From: Candidatus Nanohalarchaeota archaeon
Lineage (GTDB): Archaea > EX4484-52 > B79-G9
DNA length: 15,007 bases
NCBI GenBank assembly: GCA_030635525.1
Contig: DAOVYR010000006.1
Location: 1 to 15,007, forward strand
Reading direction: 5' to 3'
The notes beneath the pieces were generated by a model, which saw nothing but the letters and a program-made list of their open reading frames with translations, searched no databases and was not told the origin of the DNA. A program made the translations under genes and the position numbers. How positions within the stretch are numbered: the stretch's first letter is position 1; each line of letters begins with the position of its first letter. Positions 6,975-13,766 of this stretch are shown piece by piece.

Positions 6975-7163
6975 ATGGCCTACGACTCTCTGCTCGACAG
7001 AATCAGGAGCGAAAACAAAATCCGCTGCCCTGACTGCGGCTCAGACAACATGAAATACATGTCGCACCTAAGCATGTACGGCGGCTATGTCTGCTCCGGG
7101 TGCAGCAAAATCTGGGACGAAAGCGACCCGAAAATCAAAGAGCAAAAAAAGCGCGTAATATAA
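6975..7163 (+). CDS. Small zinc-ribbon protein
   Basis: 62 residues with two CxxC knuckles, CPDC at 18-21 and CSGC at 40-43, an 18-residue loop between them, and a charged Lys-rich tail (KIKEQKKRVI). The spacing and the aromatic/glycine loop (SMYGGYVCSGC) fit a one-zinc ribbon like those of transcription factors or small archaeal nucleic-acid-binding proteins. No specific family is recognised and the role is unknown. It would be made from a leaderless mRNA, with a TATA-like box at 6947. It converges on the helicase gene with a 7-base gap. The codon pattern agrees with its neighbours and the cysteines are ordered, so I take it as a real gene. Confidence 0.8.
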   Translation: MAYDSLLDRIRSENKIRCPDCGSDNMKYMSHLSMYGGYVCSGCSKIWDESDPKIKEQKKRVI

Positions 7164-7170
7164 AAACCCA

Positions 7171-9081
7171 TCAGCAATAACCCCCAAGCAACCCCTTATC
7201 CACAAAAAAATCGCAAATCTCCTTTTTAAGATCCTGTGATACAACAAGATCATAATCTTTCGGGATGACTTTCTTATAATTTGACCACAGATATCTCCCG
7301 TCCATAAACACTATCAGCCCCCTCTCTTTCTCAGACCGTATGCATCTGCCTGCTGCCTGCACCGCCCGGTTCATAGACGGGTTCACATACCCATATTCCC
7401 ATCCTTTCCTGAACTTCTCATCATAATAACTGATCAGGCTCTCAGACAAAATATCCGGCCTCTGCAAAGGCAGTCCTACAAGAACAGATGCATTCATGAT
7501 CCTGCCGTCATAACTCACACCCTCTGAGAAATTAGCACCGACGACCGCAAAGAGCACAGCACCAACATCCTTCAGCCTCACAAACTCACCCAAAAGCCCA
7601 TACTTTTCCTCTTTGTTCATATTCTGCCTCTCAAGAAGCACCTGCTTATCAATAGACCCGGCAACAATATCATAGATCTCATCTCTCATGAAATAAGACG
7701 GGAAAAACACACCCACATTCCCCTTGGTATAATTGATTATCTGGACAAGATAATTCGCAATCTTCACAGACTCTTTTTTGGAGCGCATACTATATTTAGT
7801 AGTAACATCCCTGATGACAAGAGACAGCTTATTAGACTTCGGGAACGGCGAATCCATTGAAAGCTCAATAGACTCATCCACCCCAAGGACATTCTTATAC
7901 ATCTCAAGCGGAAGAAGAGTCCCGGACATAAGTATTGACGAATGAACCCCATTAAGTATGCTGCGAGTTGCGATTGACGGGTCAAGGCATTCATGCGTAT
8001 AAAGATAGATATACCCGCCCCTCTTTGAAGGCACCTTCTTAAGTATCCTCACATACTCCTTGCCCTTCTCTTTCCACCGGTCAAGAAACGACGCAATTCC
8101 GCCAAGATAAGACCTCTTCTTCTCAGCCCTCACAATCTTCGCAACCCTCTCAAGCTCCTCAACAAAAAAACCATAATCAGAAGTCTCCTCAATTGCCCCG
8201 CAGACATCACCAATATCAATGACCTTCTCATCGCATCCCTCAAGCCTCTTTCGCGCCTTATCACTCAGCTTCCTGTAAACAAACTCAAGATCCTTCGCAA
8301 TCTCATTTTCCCCCATCTCATTTGCTTCCTTGACAGCCCCGGAAACCTGCCTGTCAGACAACTGGATTGAAAGAAGCGATCGCACCCTCATAGGCAGATT
8401 ATGCGCTTCATCGACAATAAGAATGATATCCTCAAGCTTTGCCCCGATCTTCGCAAGAAATGCCTTATACATGGTCGGGTGAAACATATGAAAATAATCA
8501 GCAATAATCACATTAGATTTTCTCGCTCTCTCAAGAAAAATTGCATAAGGGCATACATTTGTGCAAAGCGCCTTAGCATCCTCAGAATGCATTATTGCAC
8601 CATCGATCTCCTCCATGACCTTCATAGCCAGGTCTGTCGGTGCCATAGTATCAGAATAAGTCCTGTTATGAAATTCACATCGCTTCTCCTTGCGAAGGAC
8701 ACTGCAATATTCCCGAAAATCAGCAGAGTACATAGTCTCAGACTCAGGCAAATTGCAAAGCCACTTCCTGCCGATAAGATCAGTGACCTTTATATCCACC
8801 CCGGACTTCTTCTTCATATCCCGCAGCGTCTCAATGACAATCTTATGCTGCGCATGGCGCGATGTCAGAAATATGACTTTCTTCCCATTCTCAACACTTT
8901 CATAGACTGCAGGTACAAGCGCAGCACATGTCTTGCCTATGCCTGTCGGCGCATGCGCGATAAGACACTTCTCTCCCTTTATGGCCTCATCTGCCTTCTC
9001 CATAAAATCAACCTGCGCGGGCCTAATGACCTTATGAGGAAACAGGTTCTCGTACTTGCGCATAAAAGACTTTCGCATCAT
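7171..9081 (-). CDS. XPD/Rad3-type iron-sulfur DNA helicase
   Basis: 636 residues. Superfamily 2 helicase motifs are Walker A in AHAPTGIGKT (42-51), motif Ia TSRHAQHK, the DEAH box in LIVDEAHNLP (221-230), and motif VI in VQAAGRCIRSEKERG near residue 590. The iron-sulfur domain inserted after motif Ia is intact, with cysteines at 109, 126, 135 and 177 (the last in the family's CPY context) plus an extra Cys173. XPD-family enzymes unwind DNA 5' to 3' and act in repair; DinG is the bacterial relative. Its short domain spacing fits archaeal XPD-like proteins, but I cannot separate true XPD from a paralogue. ATG codons at 9081 and 9078 are adjacent. A TATA-like box 29 bases upstream suggests a leaderless mRNA. 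It is divergent from a PD-(D/E)XK nuclease gene 129 bases away. Confidence 0.9.
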   Translation of the reverse strand: MMRKSFMRKYENLFPHKVIRPAQVDFMEKADEAIKGEKCLIAHAPTGIGKTCAALVPAVYESVENGKKVIFLTSRHAQHKIVIETLRDMKKKSGVDIKVTDLIGRKWLCNLPESETMYSADFREYCSVLRKEKRCEFHNRTYSDTMAPTDLAMKVMEEIDGAIMHSEDAKALCTNVCPYAIFLERARKSNVIIADYFHMFHPTMYKAFLAKIGAKLEDIILIVDEAHNLPMRVRSLLSIQLSDRQVSGAVKEANEMGENEIAKDLEFVYRKLSDKARKRLEGCDEKVIDIGDVCGAIEETSDYGFFVEELERVAKIVRAEKKRSYLGGIASFLDRWKEKGKEYVRILKKVPSKRGGYIYLYTHECLDPSIATRSILNGVHSSILMSGTLLPLEMYKNVLGVDESIELSMDSPFPKSNKLSLVIRDVTTKYSMRSKKESVKIANYLVQIINYTKGNVGVFFPSYFMRDEIYDIVAGSIDKQVLLERQNMNKEEKYGLLGEFVRLKDVGAVLFAVVGANFSEGVSYDGRIMNASVLVGLPLQRPDILSESLISYYDEKFRKGWEYGYVNPSMNRAVQAAGRCIRSEKERGLIVFMDGRYLWSNYKKVIPKDYDLVVSQDLKKEICDFFVDKGLLGGYC

Positions 9082-9103
9082 GGCAATACAATTAATAAAT
9101 TTG

Positions 9104-9111
9104 CTTTATAA
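9104..9111 (-). promoter_or_regulatory. TATA-like box for the helicase gene
   Basis: The minus strand reads TTATAAAG, with the TATAAA starting 29 bases before ATG 9081. No Shine-Dalgarno sequence lies between, so leaderless transcription is predicted. Confidence 0.55.
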
Positions 9112-9151
9112 GTCTGTGGGTTCTGCATCCTGCCGATAAAACCACAGTTAA

Positions 9152-9160
9152 CTATATTAA
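9152..9160 (+). promoter_or_regulatory. Possible TATA box for the PD-(D/E)XK nuclease gene
   Basis: CTATATTAA would put the transcript start near 9180 and leave a leader of about 30 bases that is purine-rich (AAAAAAGAGAG) before ATG 9211. There is no strong Shine-Dalgarno sequence. The call is tentative. Confidence 0.35.
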
Positions 9161-9210
9161 CCCCTTCAACCAAAAATCCAGTAAGAAAAGAAAAAAGAGA
9201 GATAAAGACA

Positions 9211-9843
9211 ATGACATTGCTTCTAAATCAGATAGTTCAGACATCTTTCAAGCACGGTTGGTTTTACCATTACAGGATAAATGTCGCGCACATGGAAAAC
9301 ACATGCAACAACGGCTTCTCTCAACTGAAATCATACCTCGGCCGCGTTTTTGAAACCTGCCCCGATGAAAAATTCACAACCGGTCCAAGATCATCTGCAC
9401 TTAAATTTCCTGTAAGCACCCAAATCACAGAAGACAATGAAAATATACTGTGCCAACAAACAAAAGAAGCTCTCGAAACAATGGATCGCTTCAAGACAGC
9501 CCACTCAAAAGTACAGGTCTACATGCTTGAAAACGATCACGACACAATATCCGTCGAGACCCCCATATGGCTCGACTCATGCGAACATCCCCGCTTCACA
9601 GACATCTTCAATGAGGACGGCGCACTCTCAGGCCACATCGACGTACTAAAAATCCTCAACAACAAAATCCAGATACTTGACTACAAGCCGAAAGCAGTAA
9701 AAGAAAAATACGCAACAACTCAAACATACTTTTACGCGCTCATGCTCTCAATCCGCTCCGGCATCCCACTTGACAAATTCCAGTGCGGTTATTTCGATGA
9801 AAATAACTGCTATTTCTTTGACCCTGTAGATGTGGCACTATAG
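9211..9843 (+). CDS. PD-(D/E)XK-family nuclease (RecB/Cas4-like fold)
   Basis: 210 residues. The nuclease core is visible as GHIDVL (Asp144), then ILDYKPKA (Asp157, Lys159), then QTYFY (Gln171 and Tyr175, the QxxxY motif of RecB/AddB/Cas4-type enzymes). Glu116 in VETPIWL may be a further site residue. Such enzymes cut DNA with Mg2+ or Mn2+. The four cysteines that hold a cluster in Cas4 are not arranged in the usual way (Cys32, 50, 81, 124, 192, 200 are scattered), and there is no cas gene or CRISPR array nearby, so Cas4 is not claimed. It is divergent from the XPD-like helicase, which suggests a shared role in DNA repair or end processing (inference). Start is the first ATG after the purine-rich leader. 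Confidence 0.8.
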   Translation: MTLLLNQIVQTSFKHGWFYHYRINVAHMENTCNNGFSQLKSYLGRVFETCPDEKFTTGPRSSALKFPVSTQITEDNENILCQQTKEALETMDRFKTAHSKVQVYMLENDHDTISVETPIWLDSCEHPRFTDIFNEDGALSGHIDVLKILNNKIQILDYKPKAVKEKYATTQTYFYALMLSIRSGIPLDKFQCGYFDENNCYFFDPVDVAL

Positions 9844-9918
9844 CATCTGCAAACACATCAATGGTGTCGGCCAAAAACCCATAATTTCTGAATATGTTGC
9901 TCTCTCATCTTTCGAAAA

Positions 9919-9973
9919 ATGCAATATCCCATTGCATCAAACACATACAATCAATGTATGCCTCATTTTTTTT
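9919..9973 (+). terminator. Two hairpins plus T-run after the nuclease gene
   Basis: ATGCAAT/ATTGCAT (9919-9925 with 9931-9937) is followed by CATACA/TGTATG (9944-9949 with 9955-9960), then a run of eight T at 9966-9973. The order suits transcription termination for the nuclease gene. Archaeal terminators need mainly the T-run, so the hairpins may have another role. Confidence 0.5.
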
Positions 9974-9990
9974 CATGAAAAACGACAATC

Positions 9991-9999
9991 AAAAAAAAA
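9991..9999 (-). terminator. T-run terminator for the aminotransferase operon
   Basis: Nine A on the plus strand give T9 on the minus strand, about 120 bases after the stop of the minus-strand aminotransferase gene. Together with the T8 at 9966-9973 it makes a two-sided termination zone. The rest of the 273-base gap 9844-10116 holds no gene that I can support. Confidence 0.4.
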
Positions 10000-10116
10000 G
10001 AAGATGCGATTAAAATCTGTCATTTCTTTGCACCCATGAATATAGTATGCTGCCGTAAGTCTCAACATAGCACCAACATTGTGCCGAGGCATTCTTTGGT
10101 AAAAAATCTGGAGAAA

Positions 10117-11283
10117 TTAGATATTATTTGATTTTTCTTTTGCTTTGCAGTATTTGTGCAATATTTTTATTCCGTTCTCTATATTCTTGGTAGATGCATC
10201 TGCAAATGACAGCCTTATATACCCTTTGCCATTATTCCCGAACCCTTCCCCGGGACCGGTGGATGGAACTGTGATTAGTCCTCTTTCCAATAATTCGTTA
10301 GCTGTTTTCCAGTCGTCTCCACCATTTATTTCACTAAAATCTACATAGAGAAAAAAGGTGCCTTCAGGTGCATTAAAAGAGATATTTTTTATTTTTTTAA
10401 GACCATTAAGCATTATGTTCCTTCTTTTGTTATAATAATCTTTTATTCTTGTAAACTCGCTTGTGTGCTTAAATATTTCACTGGTAGTTTTTTGTGAAAA
10501 GTCGGGTGCTCTAAATGTGGTGTATTGGTGACATTTAAGTAGTTCTTCTGTTAATTTATTGTTCGCTATTGTCCATCCTAGTCTGAAACCAGATAGAGTA
10601 TATAACTTAGATATCCCACTAATAACTATGGTATTTTTATAGTATTCCGCGATGCTTTTTTGTTTTCCTTTGAAGTTAATGAACTCATATATTTCGTCTG
10701 AAATAACAATTAAATTATTCTTCTTTGCTATCTTTGAAATTTCTTGTAGCGTTTTTTTATCAATTGTCCCTCCAGTTGGATTAGATGGAGAATTAAGTAT
10801 AATTGCTTTTGTTTTTGGTGTTATAACTGACTTGAGGATAGAAATATCAATTGAAAAATTGTTGTTTTTTGATAGGGGTAGAGGGACAGGAATTGCCTTG
10901 TTTAGTAGGATTGCTGGTTTGTAAAGTACATAACCCGGATCGGGATAAATTATTTGATCGCCGGGAGAGGTTAATGATTTTAAACAAATATCTATCGCTT
11001 CTGTAGCACCACATGTCAAAACAAAAGACGATGGATTGATTTCGAAACAAAACTTTCTATCTCTATAATAGTTAAATAGTCTCTCTCTTGTATCTTCTCT
11101 TCCTGCTACTGGCCCGTAATTTGAATCTTTGAATATTAATTCTTCTATTTTGCTTTGCATCTTATCGGACAAACGGTATGTGGGATCTCCTATTCCAAAG
11201 TTGATAGAACCTTCTCTTGCGCTCTCATCTATTATACTCATCAATGATCTTTTAACATCTTTTATTGCTAGTATCGGTTTCAC
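10117..11283 (-). CDS. PLP-dependent class I/II aminotransferase (AspC-like)
   Basis: 388 residues, normal for the family. Landmarks: YGPVAGREDTR (56-66, substrate lid and N-terminal fold), CGATEAID (91-98, cofactor phosphate loop), NSPSNPTGG (164-172, Asn168), SDEIYE (195-200, Asp196 and Tyr199), the Schiff-base lysine in ISGISKLYTLSGFRLGW (Lys226, Arg234), and the carboxylate-binding arginine in GYIRLSFA (Arg357). It should transfer amino groups between an amino acid (perhaps aspartate or an aromatic one) and a 2-oxoacid; the true substrate is not fixed by these motifs. It starts 7 bases after the ArgG-like gene, so the two are one operon and probably one pathway. Codons are more A/T-ending than in the genes at 1-9843. 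An LL-diaminopimelate aminotransferase role is possible because dap genes lie nearby, but they are on the other strand and I see no specific sign of it. Confidence 0.85.
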   Translation of the reverse strand: MKPILAIKDVKRSLMSIIDESAREGSINFGIGDPTYRLSDKMQSKIEELIFKDSNYGPVAGREDTRERLFNYYRDRKFCFEINPSSFVLTCGATEAIDICLKSLTSPGDQIIYPDPGYVLYKPAILLNKAIPVPLPLSKNNNFSIDISILKSVITPKTKAIILNSPSNPTGGTIDKKTLQEISKIAKKNNLIVISDEIYEFINFKGKQKSIAEYYKNTIVISGISKLYTLSGFRLGWTIANNKLTEELLKCHQYTTFRAPDFSQKTTSEIFKHTSEFTRIKDYYNKRRNIMLNGLKKIKNISFNAPEGTFFLYVDFSEINGGDDWKTANELLERGLITVPSTGPGEGFGNNGKGYIRLSFADASTKNIENGIKILHKYCKAKEKSNNI

Positions 11284-11290
11284 AGTATCA

Positions 11291-12553
11291 TCACTGTTTA
11301 TTCAACATGTTGTATGCTGCTCTTTCTTCCAGACCATTTACCTGTATGAATGAAGAGGTAAGTTGTTGATTAATATTGTAATTATTATTCATGAGATTTG
11401 CGTAATCAAGGGCGAATTCTGAACTTCTGGAGATGATACTGATTTTTTCCTTCGTTAGTCTTATTTTTATTGTTCCAGAGACATACTGGTTTGCTTCGTC
11501 AATATATGCATTTAGTGTATCAAACTGCCTTGAAAACCAAAAGCCGTTTAATGCTGCATCTAGCCACTCTGAGTCAATCTGTTTTTTGACCCTTAATATG
11601 TTTTTTGTCAGGACAAGTTGTTCTAATTCTTTGTGTGCCATTATCAAGATACTTGCAGCCGGAGCTTCATGTAGTTCTCTGACTTTACAGCCAACTCCCC
11701 TTTCTTCGAGGCAATCATATAGTCCTATGCAGTATTTTGACCCGATTTTATTTAACTGCTCTACTATCTCCTTAAGCGTCTGTTTCTTTTTGTTAAGGGC
11801 AATAGGAATGCCTTTTTTAAATTCTATTTCTATGTACTCTGCTGTTTGTGTTGTCTTGTTCGGGTTTGATAATTTATAGATATTATCTGGAGTTTTTTCC
11901 GCAATATCATCTAGTATTCCTGACTCTATCTCAATTGCCCAAATATTGTCATCTACAGAATAAGGATTTTTCTTTGTTGCTTTTACTGCGATATTGTTCT
12001 GTTTAGCGTACGCTAGTTCATCATTACGATCAAAAGACCACGTCCTGACAGGGGCAATGATTTTTGCTTTGGGTAAAAGCGTCAAGATTGAATTGTCAAA
12101 CCTTAAAGAATCATTTGATTTTCCTGAGGCTCCATGAGCAAAAATTGTAATTTTGTCTTTTTTCATTATCTGTACTGCGATTTTTGCAATCAACGGTCTT
12201 GTCAGAGATGAAGATATAGGGTGTCCATTGTCTATAGTTGCATTTGCCTTGATTGCTTTTGAGCAGTAGTCATTTATCAATTCTTCTTCTGCATCAATTG
12301 TATAGTGCTTTTTCGCGCCGAGTGTATACGCTTTCTTTTCTATTTCCTTTAAATCGTCCCATCTTTGCCCTACATTAACAGTTAGTGTCGTCACATTGCA
12401 TTTATATTTCTTTTGCAGCCAGCAAAGTATGCAAGATGTGTCCAATCCACCTGAGTATAACAATAAACAGTCATTTACGCAACTGTGTTCTGCTTCGTAG
12501 TCAGATTTATGATAAGTTTTAGAAACATCTATTGATTCAAGTTTGTTTTTCAT
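11291..12553 (-). CDS. argG: Argininosuccinate synthase-like ATP-dependent ligase with altered citrulline pocket
   Basis: 420 residues against about 400 usual, with a 28-residue N-terminal extension before the PP-loop LLYSGGLDTS (31-40). Family features are VNVGQ (59-63), SLTRPLIAK (116-124), FAHGASGKSNDSLRF (138-152), APVRTWSF, KKNPYSVDDN (194-203) and HEAPAASILIMAH (295-307). ArgG joins citrulline and aspartate with ATP. Against human ASS1 from memory, Ser92, Arg127, Ser180 and Glu270 are kept (here Ser117, Arg151, Ser199, Glu283). Three citrulline contacts differ: Tyr87 to His111, Ser189 to Glu208, Tyr282 to His295. No argH is in the window. It is first in an operon with an aminotransferase. 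A TATA-like box lies 27 bases before the ATG, suggesting a leaderless mRNA. It could be a divergent true ArgG or an enzyme for another ureido or carbonyl substrate. The fold is certain, the reaction is not. Confidence 0.85.
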   Translation of the reverse strand: MKNKLESIDVSKTYHKSDYEAEHSCVNDCLLLYSGGLDTSCILCWLQKKYKCNVTTLTVNVGQRWDDLKEIEKKAYTLGAKKHYTIDAEEELINDYCSKAIKANATIDNGHPISSSLTRPLIAKIAVQIMKKDKITIFAHGASGKSNDSLRFDNSILTLLPKAKIIAPVRTWSFDRNDELAYAKQNNIAVKATKKNPYSVDDNIWAIEIESGILDDIAEKTPDNIYKLSNPNKTTQTAEYIEIEFKKGIPIALNKKKQTLKEIVEQLNKIGSKYCIGLYDCLEERGVGCKVRELHEAPAASILIMAHKELEQLVLTKNILRVKKQIDSEWLDAALNGFWFSRQFDTLNAYIDEANQYVSGTIKIRLTKEKISIISRSSEFALDYANLMNNNYNINQQLTSSFIQVNGLEERAAYNMLNKQ

Positions 12554-12573
12554 ATTACTATACCTTCAGAATC

Positions 12574-12581
12574 ATTTAATA
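12574..12581 (-). promoter_or_regulatory. TATA-like box for the ArgG-like/aminotransferase operon
   Basis: The minus strand reads TATTAAAT, with the box about 27 bases from ATG 12553 and no Shine-Dalgarno sequence between them. Leaderless transcription is predicted. Confidence 0.5.
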
Positions 12582-12699
12582 CTCAATTACTTTATTCTTT
12601 TCTGGGTTTAATACACCGCCGCTTGCTGCGATTGGGATAGGCAAATGTTATAATTGTTTTTTATTGTCTCTATGGTGTTCCTATGTGTCAATAATAACT

Positions 12700-12720
12700 C
12701 CTACTCTATTTGATAGTAGG
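12700..12720. promoter_or_regulatory. Inverted repeat next to the dap promoter (possible operator)
   Basis: CCTACT (12700-12705) and AGTAGG (12715-12720) are perfect complements around a 9-base spacer, ending 8 bases before the TATA-like box at 12728. The position is right for a repressor or activator site controlling the dap operon. No regulator is known. Confidence 0.4.
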
Positions 12721-12727
12721 GATAAAC

Positions 12728-12735
12728 TTATAAAT
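12728..12735 (+). promoter_or_regulatory. TATA-like box for the dapB-dapA-lysA transcript
   Basis: TTATAAAT predicts a start near 12756-12758, which gives a leader of about 235 bases before dapB (12993), or a leaderless upstream frame starting with GTG at 12758. Confidence 0.55.
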
Positions 12736-12757
12736 CTTTCGCTTCCATAGAACACAC

Positions 12758-12988
12758 GTGATTAAATGGGTGAATGCCGGAAACTCTATTGAATATATGA
12801 AGATTTTGCCTAGTTGCTTTCTTAATTTTATCTTTGATGTTTCTTGTTCTGTTTTAGGTTGCCGGAATTATCTTTTTAATGGTTTTTTTGATGATTTAAG
12901 TTTTTTTAATTTTAATGATTTCAATCATTTTCATATTTTCAATGATAGCAGTGCAATTGCACGGCCGTTTATAGCCTGGAGGAGATGA
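12758..12988 (+). other. T-rich dap leader with a possible 76-codon upstream frame (doubtful coding)
   Basis: A GTG at the predicted transcript start opens a frame that ends in a TGA (12986-12988) overlapping the dapB Shine-Dalgarno area, 4 bases before its ATG. The start, AGNSIEYMKILPS then LNFIFD, resembles the N-terminus of N4/N6 adenine or cytosine DNA methyltransferases (GDSxExLKxLPxxSxDLIxxDPPY), but the DPPY motif is missing. The rest is Phe/Asn-rich (FFDDLSFFNFNDFNHFHIF) from T-runs. Three readings are possible: a regulatory leader, a coupled leader peptide, or a decayed methyltransferase scrap. I see no lysine-codon run of the classic attenuator type. The adjoining stretch 12554-12757 holds only promoters and the inverted repeat. 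Confidence 0.35.
12978..12983 (+). promoter_or_regulatory. Shine-Dalgarno sequence of dapB
   Basis: GGAGGA lies 9 bases before the ATG at 12993 and sets the dapB start. Confidence 0.75.
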
Positions 12989-12992
12989 TAAT

Positions 12993-13766
12993 ATGGTATT
13001 GAATATTGCAATAATCGGGTACGGAAAGATGGGCAAAACTATTGAAAAGCTTGCTGAGGATAAGCAAATCAATGTCAAGTCGGTAATTGATCCTTTTGTT
13101 GAGAGGGATGGGAAGTTTTTTCATGAGATCAGCATGGAGAGCCTCGATGGTGTTGATGTCTGCATTGATTTTACGCAGCCTGATGTTATCATGGACAATA
13201 TAAGAACTGTTACGGGACTTGGGAAGAATATTGTCGTGGGCACAACGGGTTGGTATGATAAAGAGAAAGAGGTAAGGAAAATCGTGGATGATGCAGGTAT
13301 CGGATTTGTTTATGCGTCCAATTTCTCAATAGGTGTGAACCTGATGTTTCGTATAAGCGCTTATGCTGCAAGGCTCTTCAACAGGTTCAAGGAGTATGAT
13401 ATCTATGCGTATGAACTTCATCATAACCAGAAGCTTGACAGCCCTTCCGGAACTGCGCTGAAGCTGGGAGAGTTGCTTATCAAGAACTTTGATCGTAAGA
13501 AGAAGCTTGTGATTGACCGCCTTGATCGAAGGATTGAGCCAGACGAGATGCATTTTGCGAGTATCAGAGGAGGTTCGATTCCATGTAGTCATGTGGTCGG
13601 ATTTGATGCTTTGGCAAACAATATAGAGATAAAGCAGACGGCGCGCGGCAGGGAGGAGTTCGCAGACGGCGCATTGTCAGCAGCACAATGGATAAACGGC
13701 AAAAAAGGATATTATAAATTTGAAGATATGATGGATGAAATTATCGGAGGCGATCAAAATGAGTAA
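12993..13766 (+). CDS. dapB: 4-hydroxy-tetrahydrodipicolinate reductase
   Basis: 257 residues, normal for DapB. The N-terminal nucleotide-binding fold has IIGYGKMGK (7-15). VVGTTGWYD (81-89) and ASNFSIGVN (108-116) line the cofactor and hinge. The substrate domain holds the family signature ELHHNQKLDSPSGTA (141-155), with the catalytic His143/His144 and Lys147. It reduces the DapA product with NAD(P)H on the way to diaminopimelate and lysine. GGAGGA at 12978 fixes the start. Its stop overlaps the start of dapA by 8 bases, so translation is probably coupled. The coding strand is G+T-rich (36 of 60 at 13141-13200), unlike dapA's later part and lysA. Confidence 0.95.
   Translation: MVLNIAIIGYGKMGKTIEKLAEDKQINVKSVIDPFVERDGKFFHEISMESLDGVDVCIDFTQPDVIMDNIRTVTGLGKNIVVGTTGWYDKEKEVRKIVDDAGIGFVYASNFSIGVNLMFRISAYAARLFNRFKEYDIYAYELHHNQKLDSPSGTALKLGELLIKNFDRKKKLVIDRLDRRIEPDEMHFASIRGGSIPCSHVVGFDALANNIEIKQTARGREEFADGALSAAQWINGKKGYYKFEDMMDEIIGGDQNE

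Noticed and set aside
8401..9111. 236-codon plus-strand frame
   Set aside because: It is antisense to the helicase gene, where the iron-sulfur and Walker motifs prove the minus-strand frame.
9211..9843. Cas4 or an anti-phage defence nuclease
   Set aside because: It lacks the four-cysteine cluster pattern and any cas or defence neighbour, so only the PD-(D/E)XK fold is claimed.
9919..10015. Third copy of the structured RNA element (hairpin with TGCAAT/ATTGCA and a later GCGATTAAAA)
   Set aside because: The order, spacing and surrounding sequence do not align with copies A and B. A hairpin plus T-run fits a terminator better.
10117..11283. LL-diaminopimelate aminotransferase (DapL) serving the dap operon
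   Set aside because: It lies in a separate, opposite-strand operon with different base use, and its motifs are those of general AspC-like enzymes.
12600..12660. G+C-rich patch CCGCCGCTTGCTGCG as a tRNA or riboswitch piece
   Set aside because: No cloverleaf or long pairing partner was found on either strand.
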